From Alphaproteobacteria bacterium (GTDB lineage: Bacteria > Pseudomonadota > Alphaproteobacteria > Ferrovibrionales > Ferrovibrionaceae): a stretch of 48,951 nucleotides of DNA. The stretch is taken from NCBI GenBank assembly GCA_018336035.1, contig JAGXRD010000124.1, positions 1 to 48,951 of the forward strand, in the 5' to 3' direction. Both the position numbers and the translations under genes were made by a program. This document shows, piece after piece, positions 40,680 through 48,951 of the stretch. The notes under the pieces were generated by a model. It did not search any database. It worked only from the letters and a program-made list of their open reading frames with translations, and was not told the origin of the DNA. Within the stretch, counting starts at the first letter, position 1. The number at the start of each line of letters is the position of its first letter.

Positions 40680-41448
40680 AAGTCAAAAATTGTTCGTTCA
40701 GGATGCGCTCTTCGAGCCCATGGCCGGCATCGAACAGCAGTTGCAGGCTGATCTCCGGCGCCTCGGCGATTTCCACGCTGGCCACTTTGCGCACTTCGTC
40801 GAAATCGGCGGTGGCCGAGACCGGACGTTTATCGGTCTCCAGCACGTCGATCTTCACCGTGGCCGAGCGGCCCAGCAGGGCGCCGCGCCAGCGCCGCGGG
40901 CGGAAGGCGCTGATCGGCGTCAGCGCCAGCACACCGGCCGAGAGCGGCAGCACCGGGCCATGCGCCGAGAGGTTATAGGCGGTCGAGCCTGCCGGCGTCG
41001 CCACCATGGCGCCATCGCAGACCAGTTCCGGCACGCGCACAGTGCCGTCAATCGAAATGCGCAGCTTGGCGCTCTGGCGGGTCTGGCGCAGCAGCGCGAC
41101 CTCGTTGATCGCCAGCGCCTCGTGGCGTTCGCCACTCACGGTCACCGCGCGCATGCGCAGGGGATGCACATGCGCCGATTGCGCATCACTCAGACGTTCC
41201 AGCAGGCCGTCCTCGCGATATTCGTTCATCAGGAAGCCGACGGTGCCCTGGTTCATCCCGTAGATTGGCGTGGCGCCCATCATATACTGGTGCAGGGTCT
41301 GCAGCATGAAGCCGTCGCCACCCAGCGCCACGATCACCTCGGCCTTTTCCGGCGGGCAGTCGCCATAACGGGACGCCAGCCGCTCGCGCGCCGCTTCGGC
41401 GGTATCGCCTCTGGCCGCGACGAAGGCGATCTTGCTAAACTGCGTCAT
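40678..41448 (-). CDS. nadK: NAD kinase
   Basis: A 256-residue ATP-NAD kinase forming NADP. The GGDG motif is at 43-46 ([10 protein letters not shown]), the NE motif at 115-116 (AINEVALL), and the TPAGSTAYN motif at 151-159. The segment [10 protein letters not shown] is also typical. The start ATG 41448 gives [14 protein letters not shown]; the longer frame upstream to 41532 has no family support. The length is the short alphaproteobacterial form. It stands alone between two family-5 binding-protein genes. Confidence 0.95.
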   Translation of the reverse strand: MTQFSKIAFVAARGDTAEAARERLASRYGDCPPEKAEVIVALGGDGFMLQTLHQYMMGATPIYGMNQGTVGFLMNEYREDGLLERLSDAQSAHVHPLRMRAVTVSGERHEALAINEVALLRQTRQSAKLRISIDGTVRVPELVCDGAMVATPAGSTAYNLSAHGPVLPLSAGVLALTPISAFRPRRWRGALLGRSATVKIDVLETDKRPVSATADFDEVRKVASVEIAEAPEISLQLLFDAGHGLEERILNEQFLT

Positions 41449-41556
41449 GCGAATACGGACCCGCCAGGCTGGATGGGGATGAAATCCAGGCCAGTATGCC
41501 AGTGGCGCGGGGGGCGGAGAAGCCCCGGGCATGTCAGCCGAACAGGGGAGCAGGGG

Positions 41557-42057
41557 ATGTCGACAGGCAAAGCGGCGCGGTGCGTCATGGTATGGGCGGT
41601 ATTGCTGCTGGTGTCAGCGATGGTTTCGCCATCCCGGGCCCAGGACACCGATCGCCATGCCGGCTATTACTATCCGCAGATCACCTCGCGCGAGACCTAT
41701 AAAGCGCGCGCCGTGGTGATGCCGGAAGCCGACAGCGACATGCGGCTCAACTTCATCACCGGGCTGGCCGCCCAGCAGAACCAGCGACCACATCCGCCCA
41801 GCTTCGTACTGTTCGCCAAGGGCGAGCGGTTCGAGCGGCTGATCATCGTTGGAATCGGCAGTAATGGCTTCCGCGGCATCTACCAGGCGCGTGCCGTGCT
41901 GGCGCAAATGACCAGCATTGCGCGGACCAGTCCGATCTTCCGCGAAAACAATGTGCAGGACATGTTTACCTTTCTCGATCTGGCGCGCATGCTGGGCTTC
42001 GAGGAGCTGACCATCTCGGATGGGCAAAGCTTCGCGCATCGGATTGCCATTAAATAA
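41557..42057 (+). CDS. Secreted protein of unknown function
   Basis: A 166-residue protein with a signal peptide ([20 protein letters not shown], cut after SRA). The mature domain, [85 protein letters not shown], is soluble-looking with alternating strands and helices. No cysteine remains in the mature part, and I recognise no catalytic motif. Start ATG 41557 after GGGGAGCAGGGG. It is followed 29 nt later by SBP copy B and may be in the same transcript. Homologous hypothetical proteins are common in alphaproteobacteria. Confidence 0.75.
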   Translation: MSTGKAARCVMVWAVLLLVSAMVSPSRAQDTDRHAGYYYPQITSRETYKARAVVMPEADSDMRLNFITGLAAQQNQRPHPPSFVLFAKGERFERLIIVGIGSNGFRGIYQARAVLAQMTSIARTSPIFRENNVQDMFTFLDLARMLGFEELTISDGQSFAHRIAIK

Positions 42058-42086
42058 TCAGGCAAATAATCAAGGAAGAGGGCGTG

Positions 42087-43661
42087 ATGACGATTCTGGA
42101 TTGGCGACAGCTGACGGCAGCGGCAATTCTCGCGGCCGGTGTGGCAGCCGGCGCACAGGCACAGGAGCTGCGGATCGGGCTTTCCACCGAACTGAATTCA
42201 CTCGATCCGCATTATTTCAACCTGACGGTCAATAACCAGATCGCCTATTCGATCTTCAATACCCTGATCACGCAGGACGAGACGCAGAAGCTGACGCCCG
42301 GTCTGGCCGAAAGCTGGCGGCCGGTCAACGAGACGACCTGGGAGTTCAAGCTGCGCCGCGGCGTGAAATTCCATGATGGCTCGCCTTTCACGGCGGCCGA
42401 TGTCGCCTTCTCGATGGCGCGCCCCGCGAAAGTCCCGAACAGCCCGTCGCCCTTCACGTTGTTCACCCGCACGGCCAGCGAAGTGAAGGTGATCGACGAT
42501 TACACCGTGCATTTCATCACCAAGGCGCCGACGCCGCTGCTGCCCAATGATCTCAGCCGCGTGGCCATCATGTCATCGAAAGCCGCCAAGTCCGATGTGG
42601 CCGAAGGCATGACCACGGAAGCGCTGAACCAGGGCCAGGGTCTGGTCGGCACCGGGCCCTACAAGTTTGCCGAATGGACACGCGGCAACCGGCTGGTGCT
42701 GGTGGCCAACCCGGATTACTGGGGTGGTAAGCCGAAATGGGCTCAGGTGATCTATCGCCCGATGTCGAATGATGCGGCACGCGTGGCTGCGCTGTTGGCA
42801 GGCGATGTCGACATGATCGAGAATCCGCCGCCGGCCGATATGAAGAAGCTGCGCGAGAATCCGAATGTGAAGATCAGCGACACGGTGTCGAACCGCCTGA
42901 TCTACATCTCGCTCGACCAGAGCGAGCCGACCGCCGGCATTCCCGATGCGGGCGGCAAGAATCCGCTGAAGGATGTGCGCGTGCGCAAGGCGCTGTCGAT
43001 GGCGATCAACCGCGATGCGATCACCAGCCGCATCATGGAAGGCCTCGGCAAGCCGGCCGGCGATTTCCTGCCCAGCCCGATGTTCGGCACGCGGCCGGAT
43101 GCCAAGCCCGACGCCTACAATCCGGATGCCGCCAAGAAGCTGCTGGCCGATGCCGGTTATCCGAACGGATTCTCGATCACGCTGGGTTCGCCGAACAACC
43201 GCTACATCAACGATGCCGAGGTGGCGCAGGCCGTCGCCTCGCAATGGACGCGGATCGGCGTGAAGACCAAGGTGGAGGCGGTGAATGCCACGGTCTTCTT
43301 CAAGAACCGCGACGAGTACAAGTATTCCGCCGGCCTGGTCGGCTGGGCTGCAGGTACCGGCGAGATGTCGAACCCGCTGCGCTCGATCGTCGCCACGGTG
43401 AGCCGCGAGAAGGGCTTTGGCGCCGCCAACAAGACGCGCTATTCCAATCCACAGCTCGATGCGATCATCGAACAGGCCATCGGCACGGTGGATGACAAGA
43501 AGCGCGAGGTGCTGCTGCAGCAGGCCTCCAAGATGGCGCAGGACGACCAGGCGCTGATCCCGCTGCACACCGAAGTGACCAGCTGGGGCCTGCGCAAGGG
43601 CTTCAGCTATCGTGCTCGCGCCGACCAGTACACGCTGGCCAATGGTGTGAGTAAGGACTGA
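42087..43661 (+). CDS. ABC transporter substrate-binding protein, family 5 (copy B)
   Basis: A 524-residue paralogue of the protein at 39040-40620. Signal peptide ending in AAGAQAQ. Long stretches are identical or nearly so to copy A: DETQKLTPGLAESW, KVPNSPSPFTLFTR, VAIMSSKAAK, VIYRPMSNDAARVAALL, NNRYINDAEVAQAVASQWTR. The variable spots cluster in the N-terminal third and in the region around NRDEYKYSAGLVGWAAGTG, where the ligand lobe lies, so ligand specificity may differ. Start ATG 42087 is preferred over GTG 42084. No transport partners in the window. The stop is 2 nt from the convergent moaA stop. Confidence 0.93.
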   Translation: MTILDWRQLTAAAILAAGVAAGAQAQELRIGLSTELNSLDPHYFNLTVNNQIAYSIFNTLITQDETQKLTPGLAESWRPVNETTWEFKLRRGVKFHDGSPFTAADVAFSMARPAKVPNSPSPFTLFTRTASEVKVIDDYTVHFITKAPTPLLPNDLSRVAIMSSKAAKSDVAEGMTTEALNQGQGLVGTGPYKFAEWTRGNRLVLVANPDYWGGKPKWAQVIYRPMSNDAARVAALLAGDVDMIENPPPADMKKLRENPNVKISDTVSNRLIYISLDQSEPTAGIPDAGGKNPLKDVRVRKALSMAINRDAITSRIMEGLGKPAGDFLPSPMFGTRPDAKPDAYNPDAAKKLLADAGYPNGFSITLGSPNNRYINDAEVAQAVASQWTRIGVKTKVEAVNATVFFKNRDEYKYSAGLVGWAAGTGEMSNPLRSIVATVSREKGFGAANKTRYSNPQLDAIIEQAIGTVDDKKREVLLQQASKMAQDDQALIPLHTEVTSWGLRKGFSYRARADQYTLANGVSKD

Positions 43662-43663
43662 CG

Positions 43664-44656
43664 TTAACCGCCAGTCACGCTCATATGCCGCGGCACCGCG
43701 GCGGGGGCGTGACGGCGGTCGATGATGAAGTCATGTCCCTTGGGCTTGCGGGCGATGGCGCCACGAATGGCGTCTTCCAGCAGCGCGTCACTCTCGGACG
43801 CGCGTAATGGCGCGCGCAGGTCGGCGGCGTCATTCTGGCCCAGGCACATATACAGCGTGCCGGTGCAGGTGAGCCGCACGCGGTTGCAGCTTTCGCAGAA
43901 GTTATGCGTCAGCGGCGTGATGAAGCCGAGACGACGCCCGGTCTCGGCGACGGTATAGTAGCGCGCCGGACCGCCGGTCTTGTAATCGGTGTCTTCCAGC
44001 GTCCATTTGCGCTGGATCTGGCCGCGCGCCATCGACAGCGGCAGATACTGGTCGATGCGGGCTTCCTCGCCGATCTCACCCATCGGCATCACTTCGATGA
44101 AAACGAGGTCGAAGCCTTCAGCGCCGCACCAGGCGATCAGGTCGTCGAATTCCATGTCGTTGACGCCGCGCAGCGCAACGGCGTTGATCTTGACCTGAAG
44201 CCCGGCTTTCTTCGCCGCCTGCAATCCGGCCATCACCTTGTCGAGCTTGCCCCAGCGGGTCAGCTCGGTGAACTTGTCGGCATCGAGCGTATCGAGCGAA
44301 ACGTTGATCCGCTTCACGCCGGCGGCGGCCAGGCCATCAGCATATTTCTCCAGCTGGCTGCCATTCGTGGTGAGCGTCAGCTCATCCAGCGCACCGGTCT
44401 TCAGATGGCGGCCGAGATTGTCGATCAGGGTCATGATGCCACGGCGCACCAGCGGCTCGCCGCCGGTCAGGCGGAGCTTGCGAACGCCCATGCGCACGAA
44501 GGCTGAGCAGAGCCGGTCGAGTTCCTCCAGGCTGAGCAGGTCGGCCTTGGGCAGGAAGGTCATGTCTTCCGCCATGCAGTAGACACAGCGGAAGTCGCAG
44601 CGGTCGGTGACCGATACGCGAAGGTAGGAAATCGAACGGCCGAAAGGATCGATCAT
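43664..44656 (-). CDS. moaA: GTP 3',8-cyclase MoaA
   Basis: A 330-residue radical-SAM enzyme for the first step of molybdenum cofactor synthesis. The SAM-binding cluster ligands are Cys20, Cys24 and Cys27 ([10 protein letters not shown]). The C-terminal cluster motif is [22 protein letters not shown], and the protein ends in the functional Gly-Gly tail (SVTGG). Also typical are [26 protein letters not shown] and [10 protein letters not shown]. The start ATG 44656 gives [18 protein letters not shown]; earlier in-frame starts reach 44737. The product is needed by NasA (31678-34353). Confidence 0.96.
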   Translation of the reverse strand: MIDPFGRSISYLRVSVTDRCDFRCVYCMAEDMTFLPKADLLSLEELDRLCSAFVRMGVRKLRLTGGEPLVRRGIMTLIDNLGRHLKTGALDELTLTTNGSQLEKYADGLAAAGVKRINVSLDTLDADKFTELTRWGKLDKVMAGLQAAKKAGLQVKINAVALRGVNDMEFDDLIAWCGAEGFDLVFIEVMPMGEIGEEARIDQYLPLSMARGQIQRKWTLEDTDYKTGGPARYYTVAETGRRLGFITPLTHNFCESCNRVRLTCTGTLYMCLGQNDAADLRAPLRASESDALLEDAIRGAIARKPKGHDFIIDRRHAPAAVPRHMSVTGG

Positions 44657-44761
44657 CGAATGGGGCGCCACTGGTCCGGACCCACCGTCCGGCTGCCTGT
44701 TTAAGATAGTGGCCGGGCCGGGCAGGGGCAACCCCATGCCAAACCACGATTTCGTGCGGTT

Positions 44762-47443
44762 TCAGCCGCCCTGCAGGGGCAGGCGTACTTCCACCACATC
44801 CGAGGCGGGCGTGCCGACCGGCTGGAAGCCCAGTTCGGCCGCCAGCGTGCGCATGGCCTGGTTCTCGCGCAGGATGTCGCCGACGATCTCGCGCGTGCCG
44901 CGCTGCCGGCAATAAGCGATGATCTTGCGCATCAGCGCCTCGCCCAGACCCTGGCCCTTCATGTCGGTGCGCACCAGCACGGCGAATTCGGCGCGCAGGT
45001 TGTCGGGGTCGGTGATCGCGCGTACCACGCCCAACGTCTCGCTATGGTCGCCGACATGGTGCGTCGCGATGAAGGCCATCTCGCGCTCGTAGTCGATCTG
45101 GGTGAAGCGCGCCATCTCGGTATGCGGCAACTGGCGCAGCGGCGAGAAGAAGCGCAGGCGGAAATCCTCGGCTGAAACGCTGTTGACGAAATCCTCATGC
45201 GCCGGCTCGTCTTCCGGCCGCACCGGGCGTAGCAGCACAGTTTCGCCATTGCGCAGGGTGAAACTCTCCTCCAGGCCACTCGGATACGGCCGGATCGCCA
45301 GGCGGTCATGGCCGTGTACAGCACTGGGCCGGATCACCATGCGGGCATCCAGCGCCAGCATGCCCTGGTCGTCGGCATAGAGCGGGTTGATGTCGAGTTC
45401 GGCGATCTCGGCATGATCGGAGATCATCTGCGCCACGCGGATCAGCAGCGCGGCCAGTGCATCGCGGTCGACCGGCGGGAAGTCGCGATAGCCTGCCATC
45501 AGGCGGCTGACCTTGGTACGGTCGATCAGGTCCATCGCCAGATGCATGTTCAGCGGCGGCAGGGCCACGGCGCGATCGCCGATCACCTCGACGCCGACGC
45601 CGCCCTGGCCGAACATGATGGCGGGGCCGAAAATCGGATCGGTCAGCGCGCCGACGATCAGTTCATGCGCGCGCGGCCGGCGGATCATCGCCTGGATCGC
45701 AAAGCCGTCGATACGGGCGTCGGGCCGGCGCGCGCGGACGCGGACGAGCATCGCCTCGGCGGCGGCCACCAACTCGGCCTCGCTGCTCAAGTTGAGCGCC
45801 ACGCCGCCGACATCGGATTTATGCGTGATGTCCGGCGACAGGATCTTCAGCGCCACCGGATAACCGATGCGTTGCGCCGCCGTGACGGCCGAAGCCGCGT
45901 CGCGCGCCGCTTCGGTGGCGACCGCAGGGATGCCGTAGGCAGCAAGGATGCGCTTGCCTTCGATCTCGTTCAGCATGCTGCGGCCTTCGCCCAGCGCAGT
46001 GTCGATCACGGCACGCACGGTCGCATGGTCGGGTGTGAAATCCTCAGGCAGCTCGGCCGGGATTTCCATCAAATTCTTCGTATTGCGGCGGTAGTTCACC
46101 ATATGCATGAAGGCGCGCGCCGCCGCATCCGGCGTTTCGTACGACACCAGTCCGGCCGTGGCAAAGGCACGGCGCGCGGCCTGTACGGCTTCGCCGCCCG
46201 ACCAGCAGGTCAGCACATTCTTCGGCGAACCGCGCGCCGCTTCGATCACCGCCTGCGCGGGGTCCAGCGACGGCACGATGGCCGTCGGTGCATGCATCAC
46301 CAGCACGGCATCCACGCCCGGATCGGCGAGTACGATCTTCAGCGCATCGGCATACCGCTGGCTCGGCGCATCACCGATGATGTCGACCGGATTGCCATGC
46401 GACCAAGTCATCGGCAGCACCTTGTCGAGTGCGGCCAGCGTCTCGGCGCTCAGTTCGGCCAGCATGCCGCCGCGCTCGATCAGTTCATCCACCGCCATCA
46501 CGCCGGGACCGCCGCCATTGGTGACGATGGCGAGGCGTTCGCCGGGCAGGCGGCGGCTGCGCGCCAGCGTTTCGACAGTGTCGAACAGTTCCTCGACGCC
46601 ATCCACGCGCAGGATACCGGCGCGTCCGAGCGCTGCGGTATAGACGTCGTCGCTGCCGGCCAGCGCGCCGGTATGCGAGGCGGCGGCTTGGGCGGCGCGC
46701 GCGTTGCGGCCGGATTTCACCGCGACAATCGGCTTGTTGCGCGCAGCAGAGCGTGCTGCCGACATGAACTTGCGCGCGTTCTTCACCGACTCGATGTAGA
46801 GCAGGATGGCGCGGGTCTGCGGGTCGGTGGCGAGATAGTCGATGATGTCGCCGAAATCGACGTCGGCGGAATCGCCCACCGAGAGAAAATGGCTGAAGCC
46901 GATGCCATGCTGCTTCGCCCAGTCCAGCACGATGGTGCAGAGCGCACCGGACTGGCTGACGAAGGCGAGCTGGCCCGGCTGTGCATCGGTATGCGCGAAG
47001 CTGGCATTCAGCTTCAGGCCGGGGATCATCGTGCCGATGCCGTTCGGGCCCAGGATGCGCAGCAGGTAAGGCTTGGCGGCGTCCAGCATCGCCTGCTGCA
47101 GTGTGCGGCCGTCCGGCGCTTTCTGCGTCGACAGGCCGGCGGTCAGCACCACGGCGGCGCGGCAGCCGATTTCGCCCAGCATGGCGATCTGCTGCGGCAC
47201 GGCAGCTGGCGGCACCACGATGACGGCCAGGTCGGGGATGCCGGGCAGGGCGCGCACATCCGGATAGCAGGGCAGGCCTTCCAGCGTGCGGTATTTCGGA
47301 TTGACCGGCCAGACCGGTCCGGCGAAGCCGCCGCGCAGCAGATTGGCCAGTACGACGCTGCCAACGCGGGCCGGCTGGCCCGAGGCGCCGATCACGGCGA
47401 CCGACTTTGGCGCAAAGAGCTTGTCGAGATTACGAACGGTCAT
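44762..47443 (-). CDS. Acyl-CoA synthetase (ADP-forming)-GNAT fusion, Pat-type
   Basis: An 893-residue fusion: CoA-binding domain (VIGASGQPARVGSVVLANLLRGGF), succinyl-CoA-ligase-like domains, ATP-grasp region (AAYGIPAVATEAARD, GYPVALKILSPDITHKSDVGGVALNL), and a C-terminal GNAT domain (about 730-893: VLLRPVRPEDE...VLVRTDMKGQGLGEALMRKIIAYCRQRG). This layout is that of Pat/PatZ protein lysine acetyltransferases, which acetylate and control acyl-CoA synthetases. Unusually for a Pat, the phosphohistidine position of ADP-forming synthetases is still His257 (AASHTGALAGSD), so the synthetase half might remain active. Start ATG 47443. Monocistronic by appearance. Confidence 0.92.
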   Translation of the reverse strand: MTVRNLDKLFAPKSVAVIGASGQPARVGSVVLANLLRGGFAGPVWPVNPKYRTLEGLPCYPDVRALPGIPDLAVIVVPPAAVPQQIAMLGEIGCRAAVVLTAGLSTQKAPDGRTLQQAMLDAAKPYLLRILGPNGIGTMIPGLKLNASFAHTDAQPGQLAFVSQSGALCTIVLDWAKQHGIGFSHFLSVGDSADVDFGDIIDYLATDPQTRAILLYIESVKNARKFMSAARSAARNKPIVAVKSGRNARAAQAAASHTGALAGSDDVYTAALGRAGILRVDGVEELFDTVETLARSRRLPGERLAIVTNGGGPGVMAVDELIERGGMLAELSAETLAALDKVLPMTWSHGNPVDIIGDAPSQRYADALKIVLADPGVDAVLVMHAPTAIVPSLDPAQAVIEAARGSPKNVLTCWSGGEAVQAARRAFATAGLVSYETPDAAARAFMHMVNYRRNTKNLMEIPAELPEDFTPDHATVRAVIDTALGEGRSMLNEIEGKRILAAYGIPAVATEAARDAASAVTAAQRIGYPVALKILSPDITHKSDVGGVALNLSSEAELVAAAEAMLVRVRARRPDARIDGFAIQAMIRRPRAHELIVGALTDPIFGPAIMFGQGGVGVEVIGDRAVALPPLNMHLAMDLIDRTKVSRLMAGYRDFPPVDRDALAALLIRVAQMISDHAEIAELDINPLYADDQGMLALDARMVIRPSAVHGHDRLAIRPYPSGLEESFTLRNGETVLLRPVRPEDEPAHEDFVNSVSAEDFRLRFFSPLRQLPHTEMARFTQIDYEREMAFIATHHVGDHSETLGVVRAITDPDNLRAEFAVLVRTDMKGQGLGEALMRKIIAYCRQRGTREIVGDILRENQAMRTLAAELGFQPVGTPASDVVEVRLPLQGG

Positions 47444-47466
47444 GCCAGATCACTATAGCCGAAGCA

Positions 47467-48930
47467 TTACGGCGTTGGGACATGCAGATGACGAACCAGA
47501 TGCACGGCGATGGCCGTCGCCGCTGGCAGCAGGATAGCCCAGATTGCCACCGGCAGATCGCCGAAAGCGAGTGTGGCCAGACTGGCGAGCAGCAGCAGGC
47601 CGCCGAGCAGCAGGGCCTGCGGCTGTATGCGTTGCCGGCATTGCGGCCAGGCCATCAGGCCGAGCCGCGCCACGGCCAGCAGGTTGGCCGCCAGCAGGGC
47701 AAAGGCCGCACCGGCAGCGCCGGCCAGATGGGTCGCCGGCCAGACCAGCGCGAGGAACAGCAGCAGCGCTAGCGCGCTGTTGCTGGCGGCCCAGCCGGTG
47801 CGGCCGTCGCGCAGCATGCCGGCGGTCAGCGGCGAGCGCACCGTGAGCACCAGCCGCGACAGCAGCAGGAAGACGAAGACGGCACCGGCCTGCGGCATCG
47901 CATCATGCGCCAGCACAACGAACAGCGGTTCGCGCAACGCCAGCAGCAGCATCGCGAAGAGGGCGGTGGCGGCCAGCGTCGCGCTGCTGATGCGGCTGAG
48001 AATCTGCGCCGCATCGGGCTGGCGCAGCGCATGATGGACCAGCCCGCCAAAGGCCATGAAGAAGGGCACGGCCAGCAGCGCCTCGAACAGCATGGTGATG
48101 CGGCTCGCCACCAGGAACAGGCCGGCGGCCTCGATCGACACCATGGCGGCGAGCAGGAAGCGGCTGAGGGTGTCGAGCGCATAGCGCAGCGTCAGCCCGC
48201 CCATCATCGGCAGCCCGTAGCGCAGCAGTTGTCGTGAACGCGCGAGATCGACATCAAGCTGCAGGCGCGGCAGCAGCAGCACGAAGGCCGCCAGCGTGAC
48301 GATGCCCTGCGCTACCAGCTGCGCGATCAGGATGCCGGACAGGCCGTATTCCAGTTCGACCACCAGCCACCAGCTGCTGCCCAGCAGGATGCCGAGCTGG
48401 CCGACGGCGAAGACGCCGGAGAGTTTGATATGGCGGGCCGCGCGCAGCTCGGTCAGCAAAACCACCTGCAGCGCACCCGTCACCAGCAGCGGCATCAGCA
48501 GCCAGGCCATCGGTAGCGGCGCGGCATCGAACCGCGCCATGATCGCCGCACTGTCGAACAGCAGCGCCGTGAGCATCCCCACCACCAGGCTGCCCAGCCC
48601 GCTGACCAGCAGCGTGTCCCCCAGCAGGCGCGGCCGCTCCTCTGCAGGGCCATGCGCGTAGTAGTACAGGTAGGAAAACTTCAGGCCGAGCAGACCCAGT
48701 GTCAGTCCCTGCGTCAGGGCCGTATCGACCAGGCTGTAGAGGCCGAGATCGGCCGGCGACAGTCGCGCGGTGATCATCGGCAGCAGCAGCAGGCCGCCGA
48801 GGCCGAGCAGGCCCAGCGACAGCAGATAGCCGCCGAAGTCGTGCAGCAGGGCGTGGAGGAAGGCGGCGGAGCCGCGCAGGCTTTCGGGGGCCCGGTCCCG
48901 GGCCGCTCCGGGTGCGGGGGAACCTGCCAC
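47467..48930 (-). CDS. Polysaccharide/lipid-linked oligosaccharide flippase (MOP superfamily)
   Basis: A protein of at least 487 residues with about twelve hydrophobic helices, of the Wzx/MATE-like (MOP) superfamily. The opening [41 protein letters not shown] is the typical first two helices, and RQLLRYGLPMMGGLTLRYALDTLSRFLL is the conserved mid-protein re-entry. It probably flips a lipid-linked glycan. The GTG at 48930 is provisional: the frame stays open to the right edge, so the true start may lie outside the window. No glycosyltransferase genes are visible to define the glycan. Confidence 0.85.
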   Translation of the reverse strand: MAGSPAPGAARDRAPESLRGSAAFLHALLHDFGGYLLSLGLLGLGGLLLLPMITARLSPADLGLYSLVDTALTQGLTLGLLGLKFSYLYYYAHGPAEERPRLLGDTLLVSGLGSLVVGMLTALLFDSAAIMARFDAAPLPMAWLLMPLLVTGALQVVLLTELRAARHIKLSGVFAVGQLGILLGSSWWLVVELEYGLSGILIAQLVAQGIVTLAAFVLLLPRLQLDVDLARSRQLLRYGLPMMGGLTLRYALDTLSRFLLAAMVSIEAAGLFLVASRITMLFEALLAVPFFMAFGGLVHHALRQPDAAQILSRISSATLAATALFAMLLLALREPLFVVLAHDAMPQAGAVFVFLLLSRLVLTVRSPLTAGMLRDGRTGWAASNSALALLLFLALVWPATHLAGAAGAAFALLAANLLAVARLGLMAWPQCRQRIQPQALLLGGLLLLASLATLAFGDLPVAIWAILLPAATAIAVHLVRHLHVPTP

Positions 48931-48951
48931 AAGATTGGCAGTCTCGGCGGG

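Noticed and set aside
45308-47458. A 716-codon open frame on the plus strand over the Pat-type gene
   Set aside because: Shadow of the reverse-strand fusion gene, which has clear CoA-binding, ATP-grasp and GNAT motifs.

Overview
The window is about 49 kb of GC-rich (roughly 60-65 % by eye), gene-dense DNA from an alphaproteobacterium, probably a Rhodospirillales-like lineage. The evidence is the gene content: a DUF1491 protein, a VANFIEEVDEEV-type TPR/YfgM protein, a PAS_5-like protein, a NasT/ANTAR nitrate operon, and dispersed CGGGCTTGTCCCG-type palindromic repeats. The left edge (1 to about 540) and a patch at about 20,985-21,260 are clearly AT-richer than the rest.

Layout. 1-453: AT-rich end of a DUF6602-like gene. 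661-5111: small metabolic genes (NmrA-like reductase, RidA, sulfotransferase, ArsC/YffB, GST divergent from an HxlR regulator, DUF1993). 5115-8050 (minus): an SBP-permease-ATPase ABC transporter of the taurine/nitrate/NMT1 type with a coupled YpeA-like acetyltransferase, divergent from a histidine ammonia-lyase gene (8240-9766). A HutC-like palindrome lies between them. 10113-12371: HU, a Tat-exported dienelactone hydrolase, and two small or secreted unknowns. 12613-16099: the yfgM-bamB-der outer-membrane and ribosome-assembly operon. 16104-17793: an amber-interrupted PAS gene, an AhpD-like protein, a mosaic repeat and DUF1304.

17925-21787 is the most unusual part. A photoactive yellow protein gene (pyp) and its p-coumarate ligase form a minus-strand cassette. 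It is inserted between a TauE/SafE permease gene and an SRPBCC gene. Decayed copies of the 3' ends of those same two genes flank the cassette in swapped order, as expected from Campbell-type integration or a junction duplication. The ligase also carries an acyl-carrier-like GADSLE motif near its N-terminus.

22210-23540: mnmA and tRNA-Met. 23623-35683: a complete assimilatory nitrate operon (nasT, ANTAR/terminator leader, nrtA, nrtB, NasS-like sensor, nrtD, nirB, nirD, nasA, siroheme synthase). It takes nitrate up, reduces it to nitrite and ammonium, makes the siroheme cofactor, and is probably controlled by antitermination.

35680-48930: DUF1491, an EamA exporter, msrA, an Lrp/LysE regulator-exporter pair, two very similar orphan family-5 peptide-binding proteins around nadK and an unknown secreted protein, moaA (molybdenum cofactor, also needed by NasA), a Pat-type acyl-CoA-synthetase/acetyltransferase fusion, and a polysaccharide flippase that may run off the right edge. 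No CRISPR array, rRNA, transposase or phage gene was seen.
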